44,191 bases of DNA from Terripilifer ovatus (GTDB lineage Bacteria > Pseudomonadota > Alphaproteobacteria > Rhizobiales > Beijerinckiaceae). Below are positions 30,535 through 39,195 of the stretch, piece after piece. Made by a program: the position numbers and the translations under genes. Each line of letters begins with the position of its first letter. Position 1 is the stretch's first letter. Where the stretch lies: positions 1 to 44,191 of the forward strand of contig JARHVB010000033.1 in assembly GCA_029222685.1 (NCBI GenBank), written 5' to 3'. The notes under the pieces were generated by a model. That model was not told where the DNA came from and ran no database searches. It was given only the letters and a program-made list of their open reading frames with translations.

Positions 30535-32991
30535 CTATGCCGGTTCGCGGGCGACCGGCAGCGGCGACGCGGTCTTGCCCGGTCCGAAGGCAGGACGGCT
30601 GTCGGGGGCGCGAGCTGGCGCGTCGGCGCGTTGCGCCGAACGCCATCCGGTGAGGATCATGCCGGCGCACAGCACGTAGAAGCCGATGCCGAGCATATAG
30701 GTGGCGGCGATGCCGAGTTCGATCGACAGCGCCATGCCGAGCGCCGAGGCCAGCATCGAGGTGATGCCGTTGGCGCTCCAGAAGAACGGCAGCAGGTCCG
30801 CATGGCGGCGCCAGATGCCGAGGCCGAGCGGGAACATCATGCCCATGCAGAACGCCGGCGGCGCCAGCAGCAGCACCGAGACGACGATGCGGATCTCGGT
30901 GGTTTCGCCGCGCGCCCATGTGGCGACGAGCGGCGTCAGCAGGCCGGCGACGGTCAATGTCGTGAGCAGGGCGGCGACGCGGGCGATGACAGCGCCCGGA
31001 CGTGCGGCCTGCGCCCCCACCGTGGTGCTGCCGATGCCGCCGAACAGCAGGATGGTGAACAGAACCACGCCCAGCCCATAGACGGGATGGCCGAGGAACA
31101 CCATCAGCCGCTGCATCTGCGAGATTTCGACCAGCATGAAGCCCATGCCGATCGCGCTGAAGTAGAGCACCGGCGGCGTCAGCACCGGCAGCGGCATGCG
31201 TTTCGCGAGGCCGATGAAAGGGACGACGATGTAGTAGCCGCAGGCGACCAGCGCGCCGAGCACCAGCAGCAGGGTGATCATCACCGCCGAATTGTTGTTG
31301 GTGGTGAAGGGCGCGCTCATGAAGGTGCCGAGCCGCGCGGTGTAGAAGAAGAACGGATTGTCGTCGGTGGACGGCGCGACGTTTTCCGGCAGCGAGCGGA
31401 AGAAGGCCGCATCGCCCTGGCCTTTCAGCAGCGTCGACGTGGTGTCGTCGAACTGCACGTCGGGCCCGAGCAGGATCTTGAAGCCCTGGGCCGAAAGCCT
31501 GTCGCGGGCGCTCTGCCAGTCCGCGGCGCTGAAGGCATCCGGCCGGGTGATCACGGTAACGATGCTGCCGACATTCACGGCGATCACATGCTGCGCCAGT
31601 TCGGCGGCGGGCACGCCCCTGTTCTGCAGGGCGGTCGCCGCGATCGCCACCAGGCGGTAGAATTCGCCGCGGTGCATCTGGGGATTGTACCAGCGCGACA
31701 CCGACAGCATGCCGCCGGGATTGAGCGCGCGGTAGAAATCCCCCCACGCCTCGACGGTGTAGAGCCGGTTCTCGGTCAGGGTCAGGCCGCCCGCCGCGGT
31801 CGCGGCCCAGGTGTCGATCAGCGAGATCTGCACGAGGTCGTAGCGATCGGACGCGTGATTGATGTAGCTGCGCGCCTCGGCGTTGACGAGCGAGACGCCG
31901 GGGTATTGGTGGATATGCCCGGCAAAGGCAGCGAACTTGTCGGTGAGGACTTCGAAGATCGCCGGATTGATCTCGATGCCGAAGATGCGCTTGGCGCCGA
32001 GCGTGAGGGCGGACAGGATATCGCGGCCGCCGCCCACGCCGACGACGGCAACGGTGTCGGGCCTCTGCACCAGATAGGCCGCATTGATGACATCGTTCTT
32101 CAGATAGGCGACTTTGCCGAGGTCGCCGTCGAAACGGGTGATGACCGTGGAGGCGTCGGCATCGATGTCGAGGTAGTTCTGCTCGATCTTCGTGTCCTGC
32201 TTGTGGGCATATCCCCAGCCCTGCGGCGTGCTTTCACCCATCGGGGTGACGCGGACTCTCGAATAGGTGTTCCAGCGCTCGAACAAGGTGCCGGTCTGCT
32301 CGGTGCCCTTGGCCCAGAACACGCCGAGATGGCTTCTGCCGGAAGCCGCCAGCCCCGTATGCAGCACGGCGGCCGCGGCGAGACAGGCCGCGACGGTGCC
32401 GCTCAGGCGCAGGCTGCGGGCGTCACCGCCGCCGCGCGCGACGAGCCAGCCGACAGCCGCGGAGAACGTGCCGATCCACAAGGTCGCGGAGACCGGGTCG
32501 ATCATCAGCAGGACGAAAATGACGCCGAGGCAGCCGACGGCGGCGCCCGACAGGTCGGCCGCATACAGCTTTCCGCCGCCATAGGGCAGGCGCGTCAGGA
32601 GAAGCGTGATGCAGACGCCGCTCTCGGTGAAGGGGGCGACGAAGGCAAAGGTGGTGATGGCCAGGGCGCTCGGAATAAATGGCTCGGGCACCACCAGCGG
32701 CACGCACAGGAAGACGACCATGGCGCCGACGCCGGTCAGGGCGAACCAGGCGGCATGCCATGCGAATTCGACCGGCACGCGCTCCGTGGCATAGCGATCG
32801 GGCTTGTTGAACACCTCGATCGCGCCGCGCGTGAGGCCGAGCATTGCCAGCGAAATGGCAGCAAATGCAAAGTGATAGTACAGCATCACGCTGAAGAATC
32901 GGGTGATCAGGACCTGATAGGAAAGGGTCGCCGCGGCGAGGACGAAAATGGCAAGGTAGTAGCGGCGTCGGATCGAGCTGGATGCTGGCAA
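30535..32991 (-). CDS. Membrane-bound spermidine-synthase-like protein
   Basis: 818 residues: about six N-terminal TM segments (~10-200), a soluble methyltransferase-fold domain resembling spermidine synthase (~220-530; VAVVGVGGGRDILSALTLGAKRIFGIEINP and YDLVQISLIDTWAATAAGGLTLTEN), then about seven more TM segments (~545-780) and a disordered tail. The GGGRD and the acidic IEINP end are the SAM/dcSAM-binding motifs. Whether it makes polyamines is unknown; such multi-TM relatives are mostly uncharacterised. No speD/speE partner is near. It interrupts the usual comF-grxC neighbourhood. Confidence 0.85.
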   Translation of the reverse strand: MPASSSIRRRYYLAIFVLAAATLSYQVLITRFFSVMLYYHFAFAAISLAMLGLTRGAIEVFNKPDRYATERVPVEFAWHAAWFALTGVGAMVVFLCVPLVVPEPFIPSALAITTFAFVAPFTESGVCITLLLTRLPYGGGKLYAADLSGAAVGCLGVIFVLLMIDPVSATLWIGTFSAAVGWLVARGGGDARSLRLSGTVAACLAAAAVLHTGLAASGRSHLGVFWAKGTEQTGTLFERWNTYSRVRVTPMGESTPQGWGYAHKQDTKIEQNYLDIDADASTVITRFDGDLGKVAYLKNDVINAAYLVQRPDTVAVVGVGGGRDILSALTLGAKRIFGIEINPAIFEVLTDKFAAFAGHIHQYPGVSLVNAEARSYINHASDRYDLVQISLIDTWAATAAGGLTLTENRLYTVEAWGDFYRALNPGGMLSVSRWYNPQMHRGEFYRLVAIAATALQNRGVPAAELAQHVIAVNVGSIVTVITRPDAFSAADWQSARDRLSAQGFKILLGPDVQFDDTTSTLLKGQGDAAFFRSLPENVAPSTDDNPFFFYTARLGTFMSAPFTTNNNSAVMITLLLVLGALVACGYYIVVPFIGLAKRMPLPVLTPPVLYFSAIGMGFMLVEISQMQRLMVFLGHPVYGLGVVLFTILLFGGIGSTTVGAQAARPGAVIARVAALLTTLTVAGLLTPLVATWARGETTEIRIVVSVLLLAPPAFCMGMMFPLGLGIWRRHADLLPFFWSANGITSMLASALGMALSIELGIAATYMLGIGFYVLCAGMILTGWRSAQRADAPARAPDSRPAFGPGKTASPLPVAREPA

Positions 32992-33184
32992 GAGAGGTCC
33001 TCACGCGGTCGGTGACCAGGGCGCAGGGCGCCGTTCCCGCCAGAATTGACCGAAATTCCCTAAGATCTCATTGCGCGGATAGCGCAGCGAGCGGTGATTA
33101 CGGTGTCGCCCGAGCCGATGCCGGCAAGGCTTGTGACAGGACAATGAAGCGCCATATATAGGGGTGCGAAAGGGTTTGAAGAAA

Positions 33185-33442
33185 ATGCCCGAGATCACGA
33201 TCTATACGAAATCGACTTGCGGTTATTGCCAGGCGGCGAAGCATCTGCTGCGCGCCAAGAATGCCCCGTTCAACGAAATCTCCGTCGACGGCGATTCCGA
33301 GGGCCAGCGGAAAATGGCCGAACGCGCCGGCGGCGCGTGGACGGTGCCGCAGATTTTCATCGGTGAGACGCATGTCGGCGGCTGTGACGACCTGCATGCG
33401 CTGGAGCGGGCGGGCAAGCTGGATCCGCTGCTGGCCGGCTGA
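33185..33442 (+). CDS. grxC: Glutaredoxin 3 with CGYC active site
   Basis: 85 residues from ATG 33185. Glutaredoxin fold with STCGYCQAAKHLL, the glutathione-binding TVPQIFIG and GGCDDLHALERAG. It reduces disulfides and glutathione-mixed disulfides. The active site is CGYC rather than the common CPYC, which should shift redox potential or activity. The next gene (DUF1178) starts 15 nt downstream; in many alphaproteobacteria a carbon-nitrogen hydrolase gene lies between the two, and it is missing here. Confidence 0.92.
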   Translation: MPEITIYTKSTCGYCQAAKHLLRAKNAPFNEISVDGDSEGQRKMAERAGGAWTVPQIFIGETHVGGCDDLHALERAGKLDPLLAG

Positions 33443-33457
33443 AAGTAGCAAAACAAG

Positions 33458-33964
33458 ATGATCAAATATTCGCTCGTCTGCGATAACGCCCACGAGTTCG
33501 ACAGCTGGTTTCCGAACTCGGACGCTTTCGACAAGCAGGCCAAGCGCGGCCTCGTCGAATGTCCGCAGTGCGGCTCGCAGAAAGTGTCCAAGGCGCTGAT
33601 GGCGCCGTCGGTGTCGACGTCGAAGCGGCGCGCCCGCAATACGCTCATCGAGCACATACCGCAGCCGGCGCCTGCCAGCGCGGCGACGCCGCCTGTACCG
33701 GCGCCGGCGGTGCAGCAGCCCGTCGCCCTGCTCGACGACCAACAGCAGCAGATGCGCGCCGCCATCCGCGAACTGCACCAGAAGATCGCCGAGAACACGG
33801 TGGATGTCGGCAAGTCGTTTTCCGATGAAGCACGCAAGATGCACGACGGCGAGAAGCCGCAGCGCGCCATTCGCGGCGAGGCCACCTTCGCCGAAGCGAA
33901 GGAATTGTGGGAAGACGGCATTCCGGTGCTGCCGATTCCAAGCTTGCCTGAGGATCGCAACTAA
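33458..33964 (+). CDS. DUF1178 protein
   Basis: 168 residues. It starts MIKYSLVCDNAHEFDSWF and has CPQCGS, the zinc-ribbon-like N-terminus of DUF1178; then a Pro/Ala-rich linker (~65-90) and a helical end (IRELHQKIAENTVDVGKSF, ARKMHDGEKPQRAIRGEA, LPIPSLPEDRN) that matches the family end. Function unknown. It is in the same transcript as grxC (15-nt gap), a conserved alphaproteobacterial pairing. Confidence 0.9.
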   Translation: MIKYSLVCDNAHEFDSWFPNSDAFDKQAKRGLVECPQCGSQKVSKALMAPSVSTSKRRARNTLIEHIPQPAPASAATPPVPAPAVQQPVALLDDQQQQMRAAIRELHQKIAENTVDVGKSFSDEARKMHDGEKPQRAIRGEATFAEAKELWEDGIPVLPIPSLPEDRN

Positions 33965-34043
33965 TAGCTGTCATCGCATCGACATTCGCTTCGCCTAGAG
34001 AGCCGTCGAATCCGGCTTCTGCCGGAGCGGTGAATCGGGCGCG

Positions 34044-34379
34044 ATGAATTTCAGCTACCTCTTTCTGGCCCTGGCCATCGTCAGCGAAGTGGTTGCGACG
34101 ACCTCGCTGTCGGCCTCGAACGGGCTGACGCGGCTGTGGCCCAGCGTGACGATGGTCGCAGGCTACGGCCTCGCCTTCGTCTGCCTCGCCTTCAGCCTGA
34201 AGACGATCCCCATCGGCATCGCCTACGCCATCTGGTCAGGCGCCGGCATCATCCTGATCGCCGCGACGGGCTGGTATCTCTACCGCCAGACGCTCGACTG
34301 GCCGGCGATCATTGGGTTGAGCCTGATCGTTGCCGGTATCTCGATTATGCAGATGTTCTCGGCCAACGCGCGCTTGTAG
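34044..34379 (+). CDS. Small multidrug resistance (SMR/EmrE-type) transporter
   Basis: 111 residues with four TM segments and the membrane Glu at position 15 (LALAIVSEVVATT) that binds protons and cationic drugs in EmrE. Other family blocks: YGLAFVCLAFSLKTIPIGIAYAIWSGAG and GWYLYRQTLDWPAIIGLSLIVAG. It should act as a homodimeric proton/cation antiporter for quaternary ammonium compounds; a guanidinium exporter (Gdx) is the alternative. Its stop TAG lies at the left edge of the palindromic element 34378-34520. Confidence 0.9.
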   Translation: MNFSYLFLALAIVSEVVATTSLSASNGLTRLWPSVTMVAGYGLAFVCLAFSLKTIPIGIAYAIWSGAGIILIAATGWYLYRQTLDWPAIIGLSLIVAGISIMQMFSANARL

Positions 34380-34520
34380 GGCGCATTAATCTTCACGTCA
34401 GACCGGCCTGCAAATGCCGGTGCTCTGCGCTTCCGGTGCTCACGTACAAAAGTACGCTCCGCTCCGGTTCTCGATCACCGCCATTTTCGGCGCGGTCTGA
34501 CGTGAATCTCAACGCGCCCT
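34378..34520. repeat. 143-bp palindromic element between convergent genes
   Basis: Outer arms AGGGCGC (34378-34384) and GCGCCCT (34514-34520), inner perfect 14-bp arms TTCACGTCAGACCG (34392-34405) and CGGTCTGACGTGAA (34493-34506). The stops of the SMR gene (34379) and the alcohol dehydrogenase gene (34520) lie at its two ends. It probably serves as a two-way terminator. Confidence 0.85.
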
Positions 34521-35584
34521 TAAGCGTCGAAGTTTGTTTCGAGAACCTGGCGGCCGTTGATCTTTCCGCCAGTTTTCAGGCCTGTCAGCGCATCGGTTGC
34601 CTCGCTCATCGGGCGGATGGTGATGGGGATGGGCGGCACGGCGCCGGTCTTTGCCAGTTCGACGAGATCTTTCAGATCCTGCAGGGTTCCCACATAGGAG
34701 CCTTCGATGCGCAGTACCTTGGAGGTGATCGCCAGCGGCGCGATGGTGGTCGAGCCGCCGAACAGGCCGACGAGCACGATATGGCCGCCGCGGCGCGCCA
34801 TGTCGATATCGAGGCTGAGGGTGTCGCCGGAGCCGACGAAGTCGACCGTCGCGGCGACGCCGCCGGTCAGTTTCATGATCTGTGCAACCGCATCGGGCTG
34901 CGAACTGTCGATCACCGCATCGGCGCCGGCGGCGCGCGCCGTGTCGAGCTTCTTCGCATCGACATCGAGCACCAGAATTTTGGTGTTCGTCAGTGCGCGT
35001 GCGATCTGCAGGGCGCTGGCGCCAAGACCGCCGGCGCCGACGATGCACAGCCAGTCGTCGGCCGCGAGCGGCAGCACCTTCTTCAGCGCGCTGAGCGCGG
35101 TGATGCCTGAGCAGGCGAAGGTGCAGGCAAGTTCTTTCGGAATCGAGTCATACGGCACGAGATATTTCGCGTCGGGGATGAGCACATGATCGGCATAGCC
35201 GCCGTCACAGCGCAGGCCAAGCGCACGGCCCTGCGTGCACATCAACTCGTTGCCGGCGATGCATTGCGGGCAGGTGCCGCAGCCGATCCAGGGGTAGACG
35301 ATATAGCTCTTGCCGACCTCGATGCCTTTCGCATCAGGACCCGCCTTGGCGACGGTGGCGACGATCTCGTGGCCGAGCGTGAAGGGAAGCTTCATGCCGC
35401 GGGCGGCGAAACTCGCCTTGCCTTTTATGCCTAGGTCGAAATAGCCGTCCCAGACGTGAACGTCGGTATGGCAGACGCCGCAGACCTCCGTGCGCAGCAG
35501 AACCTGTGCGCCCGTCGGCACCGGCGTTTCCGCTTCGACCACCGCGAGGGGACCGCCCCATTCGACCACGGCCATTTTCTTCAT
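34520..35584 (-). CDS. Zinc-dependent alcohol dehydrogenase (AdhP-like)
   Basis: 354 residues, medium-chain dehydrogenase. Catalytic zinc: Cys in EVCGVCHTDVH and GHEIVA; structural zinc: GCGTCPQCIAGNELMC; NAD-binding GAGGLGASALQIARALT with Asp at the end of beta-2 (LDVDAKK), so NAD is preferred. It probably oxidises a primary alcohol to aldehyde. It lies 49 nt downstream of an alkyl sulfatase gene on the same strand, which would release such an alcohol from an alkyl sulfate; the coupling is inference from position. Confidence 0.9.
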   Translation of the reverse strand: MKKMAVVEWGGPLAVVEAETPVPTGAQVLLRTEVCGVCHTDVHVWDGYFDLGIKGKASFAARGMKLPFTLGHEIVATVAKAGPDAKGIEVGKSYIVYPWIGCGTCPQCIAGNELMCTQGRALGLRCDGGYADHVLIPDAKYLVPYDSIPKELACTFACSGITALSALKKVLPLAADDWLCIVGAGGLGASALQIARALTNTKILVLDVDAKKLDTARAAGADAVIDSSQPDAVAQIMKLTGGVAATVDFVGSGDTLSLDIDMARRGGHIVLVGLFGGSTTIAPLAITSKVLRIEGSYVGTLQDLKDLVELAKTGAVPPIPITIRPMSEATDALTGLKTGGKINGRQVLETNFDA

Positions 35585-35633
35585 CTGCTGACTCTCGTTG
35601 TTCTGGGTTGTCGCGGGAGATCGTACCGAGTTT

Positions 35634-37523
35634 TCAGTCCGGCGTCACGATCGCGAAGGTCGGTGAAAACGTATCGAGCATGCCGAGCAGCGTCTTCAGC
35701 ACGTCGGCATTGCCGCTGTGGTTCGACACGGCAACTGGCCGATCGGGCGGGCCGAGCACGAAGGCATTGAGCTCGGCGCGCGTGATCTCGAATGTCACGT
35801 CGGCATCCGGATCACGCGCGTTCTGCGTATAGGTCAGCGCCGAATTCTCCAGCCGCACGACAAAATCCTGCGCCGGATCGGCGATGCGCATGTTGATGAC
35901 GAAGCGAAGGCCTTCGGCGCGTTCGGCGTTCAGGCGGATGCCGAGATAGTCGAGCAGCAGGTCGGGCGTCATCGCCCTGATCTGGTCAGGATTGCCGGCG
36001 CGTTTCGTGGCCCAGTTGAGGCGGCCGTGCCGCAATTCGTGAGCGGCCACCAGATATTCGTTGCGCCAGGGCGCGGATTCCGCCTGATAGCCGAGCTGTT
36101 CCATCGCGTCGGCCTGAAGCAGGCGTGCGTGCTCATGATCGGGCGTGCTGAACACGACATGCTTCAGCACCTCGGCGACCCAGCGATAGTCGCCCGCTTC
36201 GAATGCCACGCGGGCCTTTCTGACCACTTCGTCGGCGCCGCCCATGAACTCGACGTAGCGGCGTCCGGCTTCCACGGGCGGATGTGGATCGAGGTTGGCC
36301 GGGTTCGAATCATACCAGCCGAGATATTTCTGATAGACGCCTTTCACGTTGTGGCGCAGGGTTCCATAATATTCCCGGCAATACCATTCGCCAGCCAGCG
36401 ACTTCGGCAGACGGACAGCTTCGGCGATCTCGGCCGGCGTGCAGCCGTGATTCATCAGGCGCAGGGCCTGGTCGTGCATGAATTTGTAGAGATCGCGCTG
36501 CCTGCTCAGAAAGGCGTGTATCTCGCCGCGTCCCCAGCGCGGCCAGAAATGCTGGGCGAACAGCACATCGGTCTTGCTGCCGAACATCTGGATGGTTTCA
36601 TCCAGCACCCGCCACCAGTTGCGGGCATTGCGCACCTGCGCGCCGCGCGGTGTGTAGATGTTGTGCATCGTCGGCGTGGCGACTTCGGCCGTGCACAGCG
36701 CCGCGAACTGTGGAAAGAACAGCATCATCTCGACGGGCGCTTCCGTCTCCGGCGCCATCTGGAAGATGATCTCGACGCCGTCGATGGTTCGCGTCTCTCC
36801 CGTTGCGCAGATCGAGTCCGTTGGTGCCAGCAGCGAAGGCTGGCCGTTGGAGACCGACTTGCCGAGCCCGGTATCGACATGCCCCGTTGCGCCGCGCTCC
36901 AGCATGGCGCCGGAGAAATAGACGGCGCGACGCAGCATGGCATGGCCGGCAAACAGGTTCTCGCTGATGGCTTCCTGCAGAAAGCCGTGCGGGGCGATGA
37001 TCGGAAGATGCGCGGCGGTCTCGTCGTCGATGACACCGCGCACACCGCCATAATGATCGGCATGGCTGTGGGTATAGATGATGGCGGAGACGGCGCGTCG
37101 GCCGCGATGCTTGAAATAGAGTTCGAGGGCGGCTCTGGCCGGTTCGACCGACACCAGCGGATCGATGACGATGATGCCTGTCGTGCCTTCGACGATGGTG
37201 ACATTGGACAGATCGAAGCCGCGCACCTGATAGATGCCGGGCGTCACTTCGAAGAGGCCGTGGATGAGGTTCAGCCGCGCCTGCCGCCACAGACCGGGAT
37301 GCACGGTCGGCGGACATGTCGCGGACGTCAGGAAGTCATAGGGACGCAGGTCCCACACATTGCGTGTGCCGTCGGCCGAAGGAATGAAAGGCTTGTCCAG
37401 CGTTCCGATCAGGCCCTTTCTGGCCAGCTCGAAGTCATGATCGCTTTCCGCCGGCAGCGTCTCGCGCGAGCGCTGCATGAAGGCGCGGGTATGCGCCGTC
37501 GCCCTGGAGCGTGTGTCGTCCAT
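35634..37523 (-). CDS. Alkyl sulfatase (SdsA1/BDS1-type metallo-beta-lactamase)
   Basis: 629 residues with the three SdsA1 domains: metallo-beta-lactamase catalytic domain (IIYTHSHADHYGGVRGV zinc motif, ~150-165), alkyl-sulfatase dimerisation domain (~380-510; YYGTLRHNVKGVYQKYLGWYDSNPANL) and a C-terminal SCP2-like lipid-binding domain (~520-629). It hydrolyses sulfate esters of long alkyl chains such as dodecyl sulfate to alcohol and sulfate. No signal peptide is visible in the first 50 residues, so a cytoplasmic location is likely although some relatives are exported. It starts 6 nt after the TctC gene stop. Confidence 0.93.
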   Translation of the reverse strand: MDDTRSRATAHTRAFMQRSRETLPAESDHDFELARKGLIGTLDKPFIPSADGTRNVWDLRPYDFLTSATCPPTVHPGLWRQARLNLIHGLFEVTPGIYQVRGFDLSNVTIVEGTTGIIVIDPLVSVEPARAALELYFKHRGRRAVSAIIYTHSHADHYGGVRGVIDDETAAHLPIIAPHGFLQEAISENLFAGHAMLRRAVYFSGAMLERGATGHVDTGLGKSVSNGQPSLLAPTDSICATGETRTIDGVEIIFQMAPETEAPVEMMLFFPQFAALCTAEVATPTMHNIYTPRGAQVRNARNWWRVLDETIQMFGSKTDVLFAQHFWPRWGRGEIHAFLSRQRDLYKFMHDQALRLMNHGCTPAEIAEAVRLPKSLAGEWYCREYYGTLRHNVKGVYQKYLGWYDSNPANLDPHPPVEAGRRYVEFMGGADEVVRKARVAFEAGDYRWVAEVLKHVVFSTPDHEHARLLQADAMEQLGYQAESAPWRNEYLVAAHELRHGRLNWATKRAGNPDQIRAMTPDLLLDYLGIRLNAERAEGLRFVINMRIADPAQDFVVRLENSALTYTQNARDPDADVTFEITRAELNAFVLGPPDRPVAVSNHSGNADVLKTLLGMLDTFSPTFAIVTPD

Positions 37524-37529
37524 GATGCC

Positions 37530-38486
37530 TCACTGAACCGGGATGTTGGCGAGGCGCACGTAGTCGCCCCAGGCCTTGAAGTCGCTTTCAAGCTGCGCCT
37601 TCATGTCGTCCGGCGTGCCGGGATAGGGGTCGGCGGCGATCTTGTTCAGGAACGCCTTCGTATCGGGCGCGGCGGTGATCTGCGCGAACCAGGCGGTCAG
37701 TTGCTTGACGATGGCCTCCGGCGTGCCGGCCGGCGCGACGACGCCCCACCAGGGCGTGAGATCGTAATCCTTGTAGCCGAGTTCGGCCATCGTCGGCACA
37801 TCGGCAAAGCTCGACGAGCGGAATTTCGAGGTCAGGGCCAGCGGCCGGATCTTGCCTGCGCGGGCGTTTCCCAGCACCCAGGGCGTATCGTAGATGATGT
37901 AGGTCACCTCGCCCTGAAGCAGCCCGCCGAGAGCGTCGCTGACATCCTTGAACGGGATTCTCTGGGTCGAAAGGTTCTTCTGGGCCTTGAACAGTTCCGC
38001 CGCGACGATGCCGGTGTTGACCGTGCTGCCATAAAACCCCTTTTCGCCGGATTTCTGCAACTCCTGCACAAGGTCGTCCATCGATTTCATCGAAGACTTG
38101 GCATCGACAGCAAACACGAAGCTGAGCCGCGCCAGCATGCCGACCGGTGCGAAATCCTTGCGCGGATCCCAGCCGAGGTCCTTGAACAGATGGGGCGCTG
38201 CGGCGAGCACCGTATTGGCGGTGATCAGAATGGTCTGGCCGTCCGGCCTGGCATGGGCGACGGCCGCCGTGCCGATATTGCCCTGGGCGCCGACCCTGTT
38301 TTCGACGATAACGGTCGCCTTCGATTGTTCGGCAAGCTTGTTGGCGAAGAAACGCACGATGACATCGGCGCCCGAACCTGCCGCGAAGGAGCAGAGGACC
38401 TTGATCGGCCCGCGCGGATAGGTTTGCGCCGCGGCTGGAATGATGGACGCCAGCCAGATGAATGATATTGCCAAGAATCGCCGCAT
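37530..38486 (-). CDS. Bug/TctC-family periplasmic binding protein (alkyl-sulfatase operon)
   Basis: 318 residues, signal peptide ending PAAA, then YPRGPIKVLCSFAAGSGADVIVRFF, ENRVGAQGNIGTAAVA and LTPWWGVVAPAGTPEAIVKQ, the Bug family pattern. First gene of the TctC-alkyl sulfatase-alcohol dehydrogenase operon; no TctA/TctB. It may capture the sulfated substrate or a degradation product, or feed a distant transporter; the ligand is unknown. It diverges from tetR with 58 nt between starts. Confidence 0.9.
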   Translation of the reverse strand: MRRFLAISFIWLASIIPAAAQTYPRGPIKVLCSFAAGSGADVIVRFFANKLAEQSKATVIVENRVGAQGNIGTAAVAHARPDGQTILITANTVLAAAPHLFKDLGWDPRKDFAPVGMLARLSFVFAVDAKSSMKSMDDLVQELQKSGEKGFYGSTVNTGIVAAELFKAQKNLSTQRIPFKDVSDALGGLLQGEVTYIIYDTPWVLGNARAGKIRPLALTSKFRSSSFADVPTMAELGYKDYDLTPWWGVVAPAGTPEAIVKQLTAWFAQITAAPDTKAFLNKIAADPYPGTPDDMKAQLESDFKAWGDYVRLANIPVQ

Positions 38487-38525
38487 GGACTTCCCCCCGA
38501 TCGACGGCTAGCATTGTAATATGAA

Positions 38526-38543
38526 TATGAACTCGGATTCATA
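38526..38543. promoter_or_regulatory. Candidate TetR operator
   Basis: TATGAA-CTCGGA-TTCATA, 6-bp perfect arms, directly before the tetR ATG (38545) and within the 58-nt divergent region. A third TATGAA half-site lies at 38520-38525. Its position fits repression of both divergent promoters. Confidence 0.5.
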
Positions 38544-38544
38544 A

Positions 38545-39183
38545 ATGAGTCAAGATGAGAGCCCGTTCGGCGCCATGCAAGGTGTATTGCCGGTCAAGCA
38601 GGCGCGCAGCCGCAAGAGCCGCGAAAGCTTCATGGAGGCCGGCCGGCGGCTGGCCGAGCAGCACAATTGGGAGGAACTGACGGTCAGCAGACTGGCCGAG
38701 GAGGCCGGATGTTCCGTCGGGGCGTTCTACCAGCGCTTCGAGAACAAGGACGCATTCCTGCTGGCGCTGGTCCACGATATGATCGCCGAGGTGAGAGCGG
38801 GCTTGCATTCGCTTTACGGCGGCACGTCCGCCGGGCACCTTCCCGACGCGCTGGTCGCCCAGTCGATCGCAAATTTCCGCAGGCGCTCGGGGCTGATCCG
38901 GGCGGCGGTGCGGCGAGGTCTCGAAGAGGCGATCTATTGGGACCCGGTGCGGGCCTATGGCCGGGAAGCGGCGGAGGCCTTTCTCGCCTGGATGCGCACA
39001 TCCGAAGGCGGGCTGTCGACGGCGCGCGAAAGACAGATCAGGTTCGCCTATCAGATGCTGCTGGCGACCCTGGTGAACTCGCTGATGAACAGGCCGGGGC
39101 CGATCACGCTGGAGTCGGAAGCGTTCGTCGAGGAACTGACGCAGGCGTTCAAGGCGCTGACCGAGCGGCCGCGCAGTCTTTGA
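38545..39183 (+). CDS. TetR-family regulator
   Basis: 212 residues. N-terminal helix-turn-helix: LTVSRLAEEAGCSVGAFYQRFENKDAFLLALV (~43-74), the TetR signature; the remainder is a helical ligand-binding domain. It is divergent from the TctC-alkyl sulfatase-alcohol dehydrogenase operon and most likely represses it and itself until an inducer (alkyl sulfate or alcohol) binds; this is inference. An alternative ATG ten residues in (38575) would leave the palindrome in the leader. Confidence 0.9.
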   Translation: MSQDESPFGAMQGVLPVKQARSRKSRESFMEAGRRLAEQHNWEELTVSRLAEEAGCSVGAFYQRFENKDAFLLALVHDMIAEVRAGLHSLYGGTSAGHLPDALVAQSIANFRRRSGLIRAAVRRGLEEAIYWDPVRAYGREAAEAFLAWMRTSEGGLSTARERQIRFAYQMLLATLVNSLMNRPGPITLESEAFVEELTQAFKALTERPRSL

Positions 39184-39195
39184 TCTAAACCGCAG

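Noticed and set aside
30433..33015. A plus-strand open frame of 860 codons opposite the spermidine-synthase-like gene
   Set aside because: Antisense shadow: its start lies inside the repeat element and its composition (Arg, His, Asp, Gly-rich) is not that of a protein. The minus strand has clear TM and methyltransferase motifs.
35718..38465. A plus-strand open frame of 915 codons opposite the alkyl sulfatase and TctC genes
   Set aside because: It spans two well-defined minus-strand genes and shows no domain. It is a GC-driven shadow.
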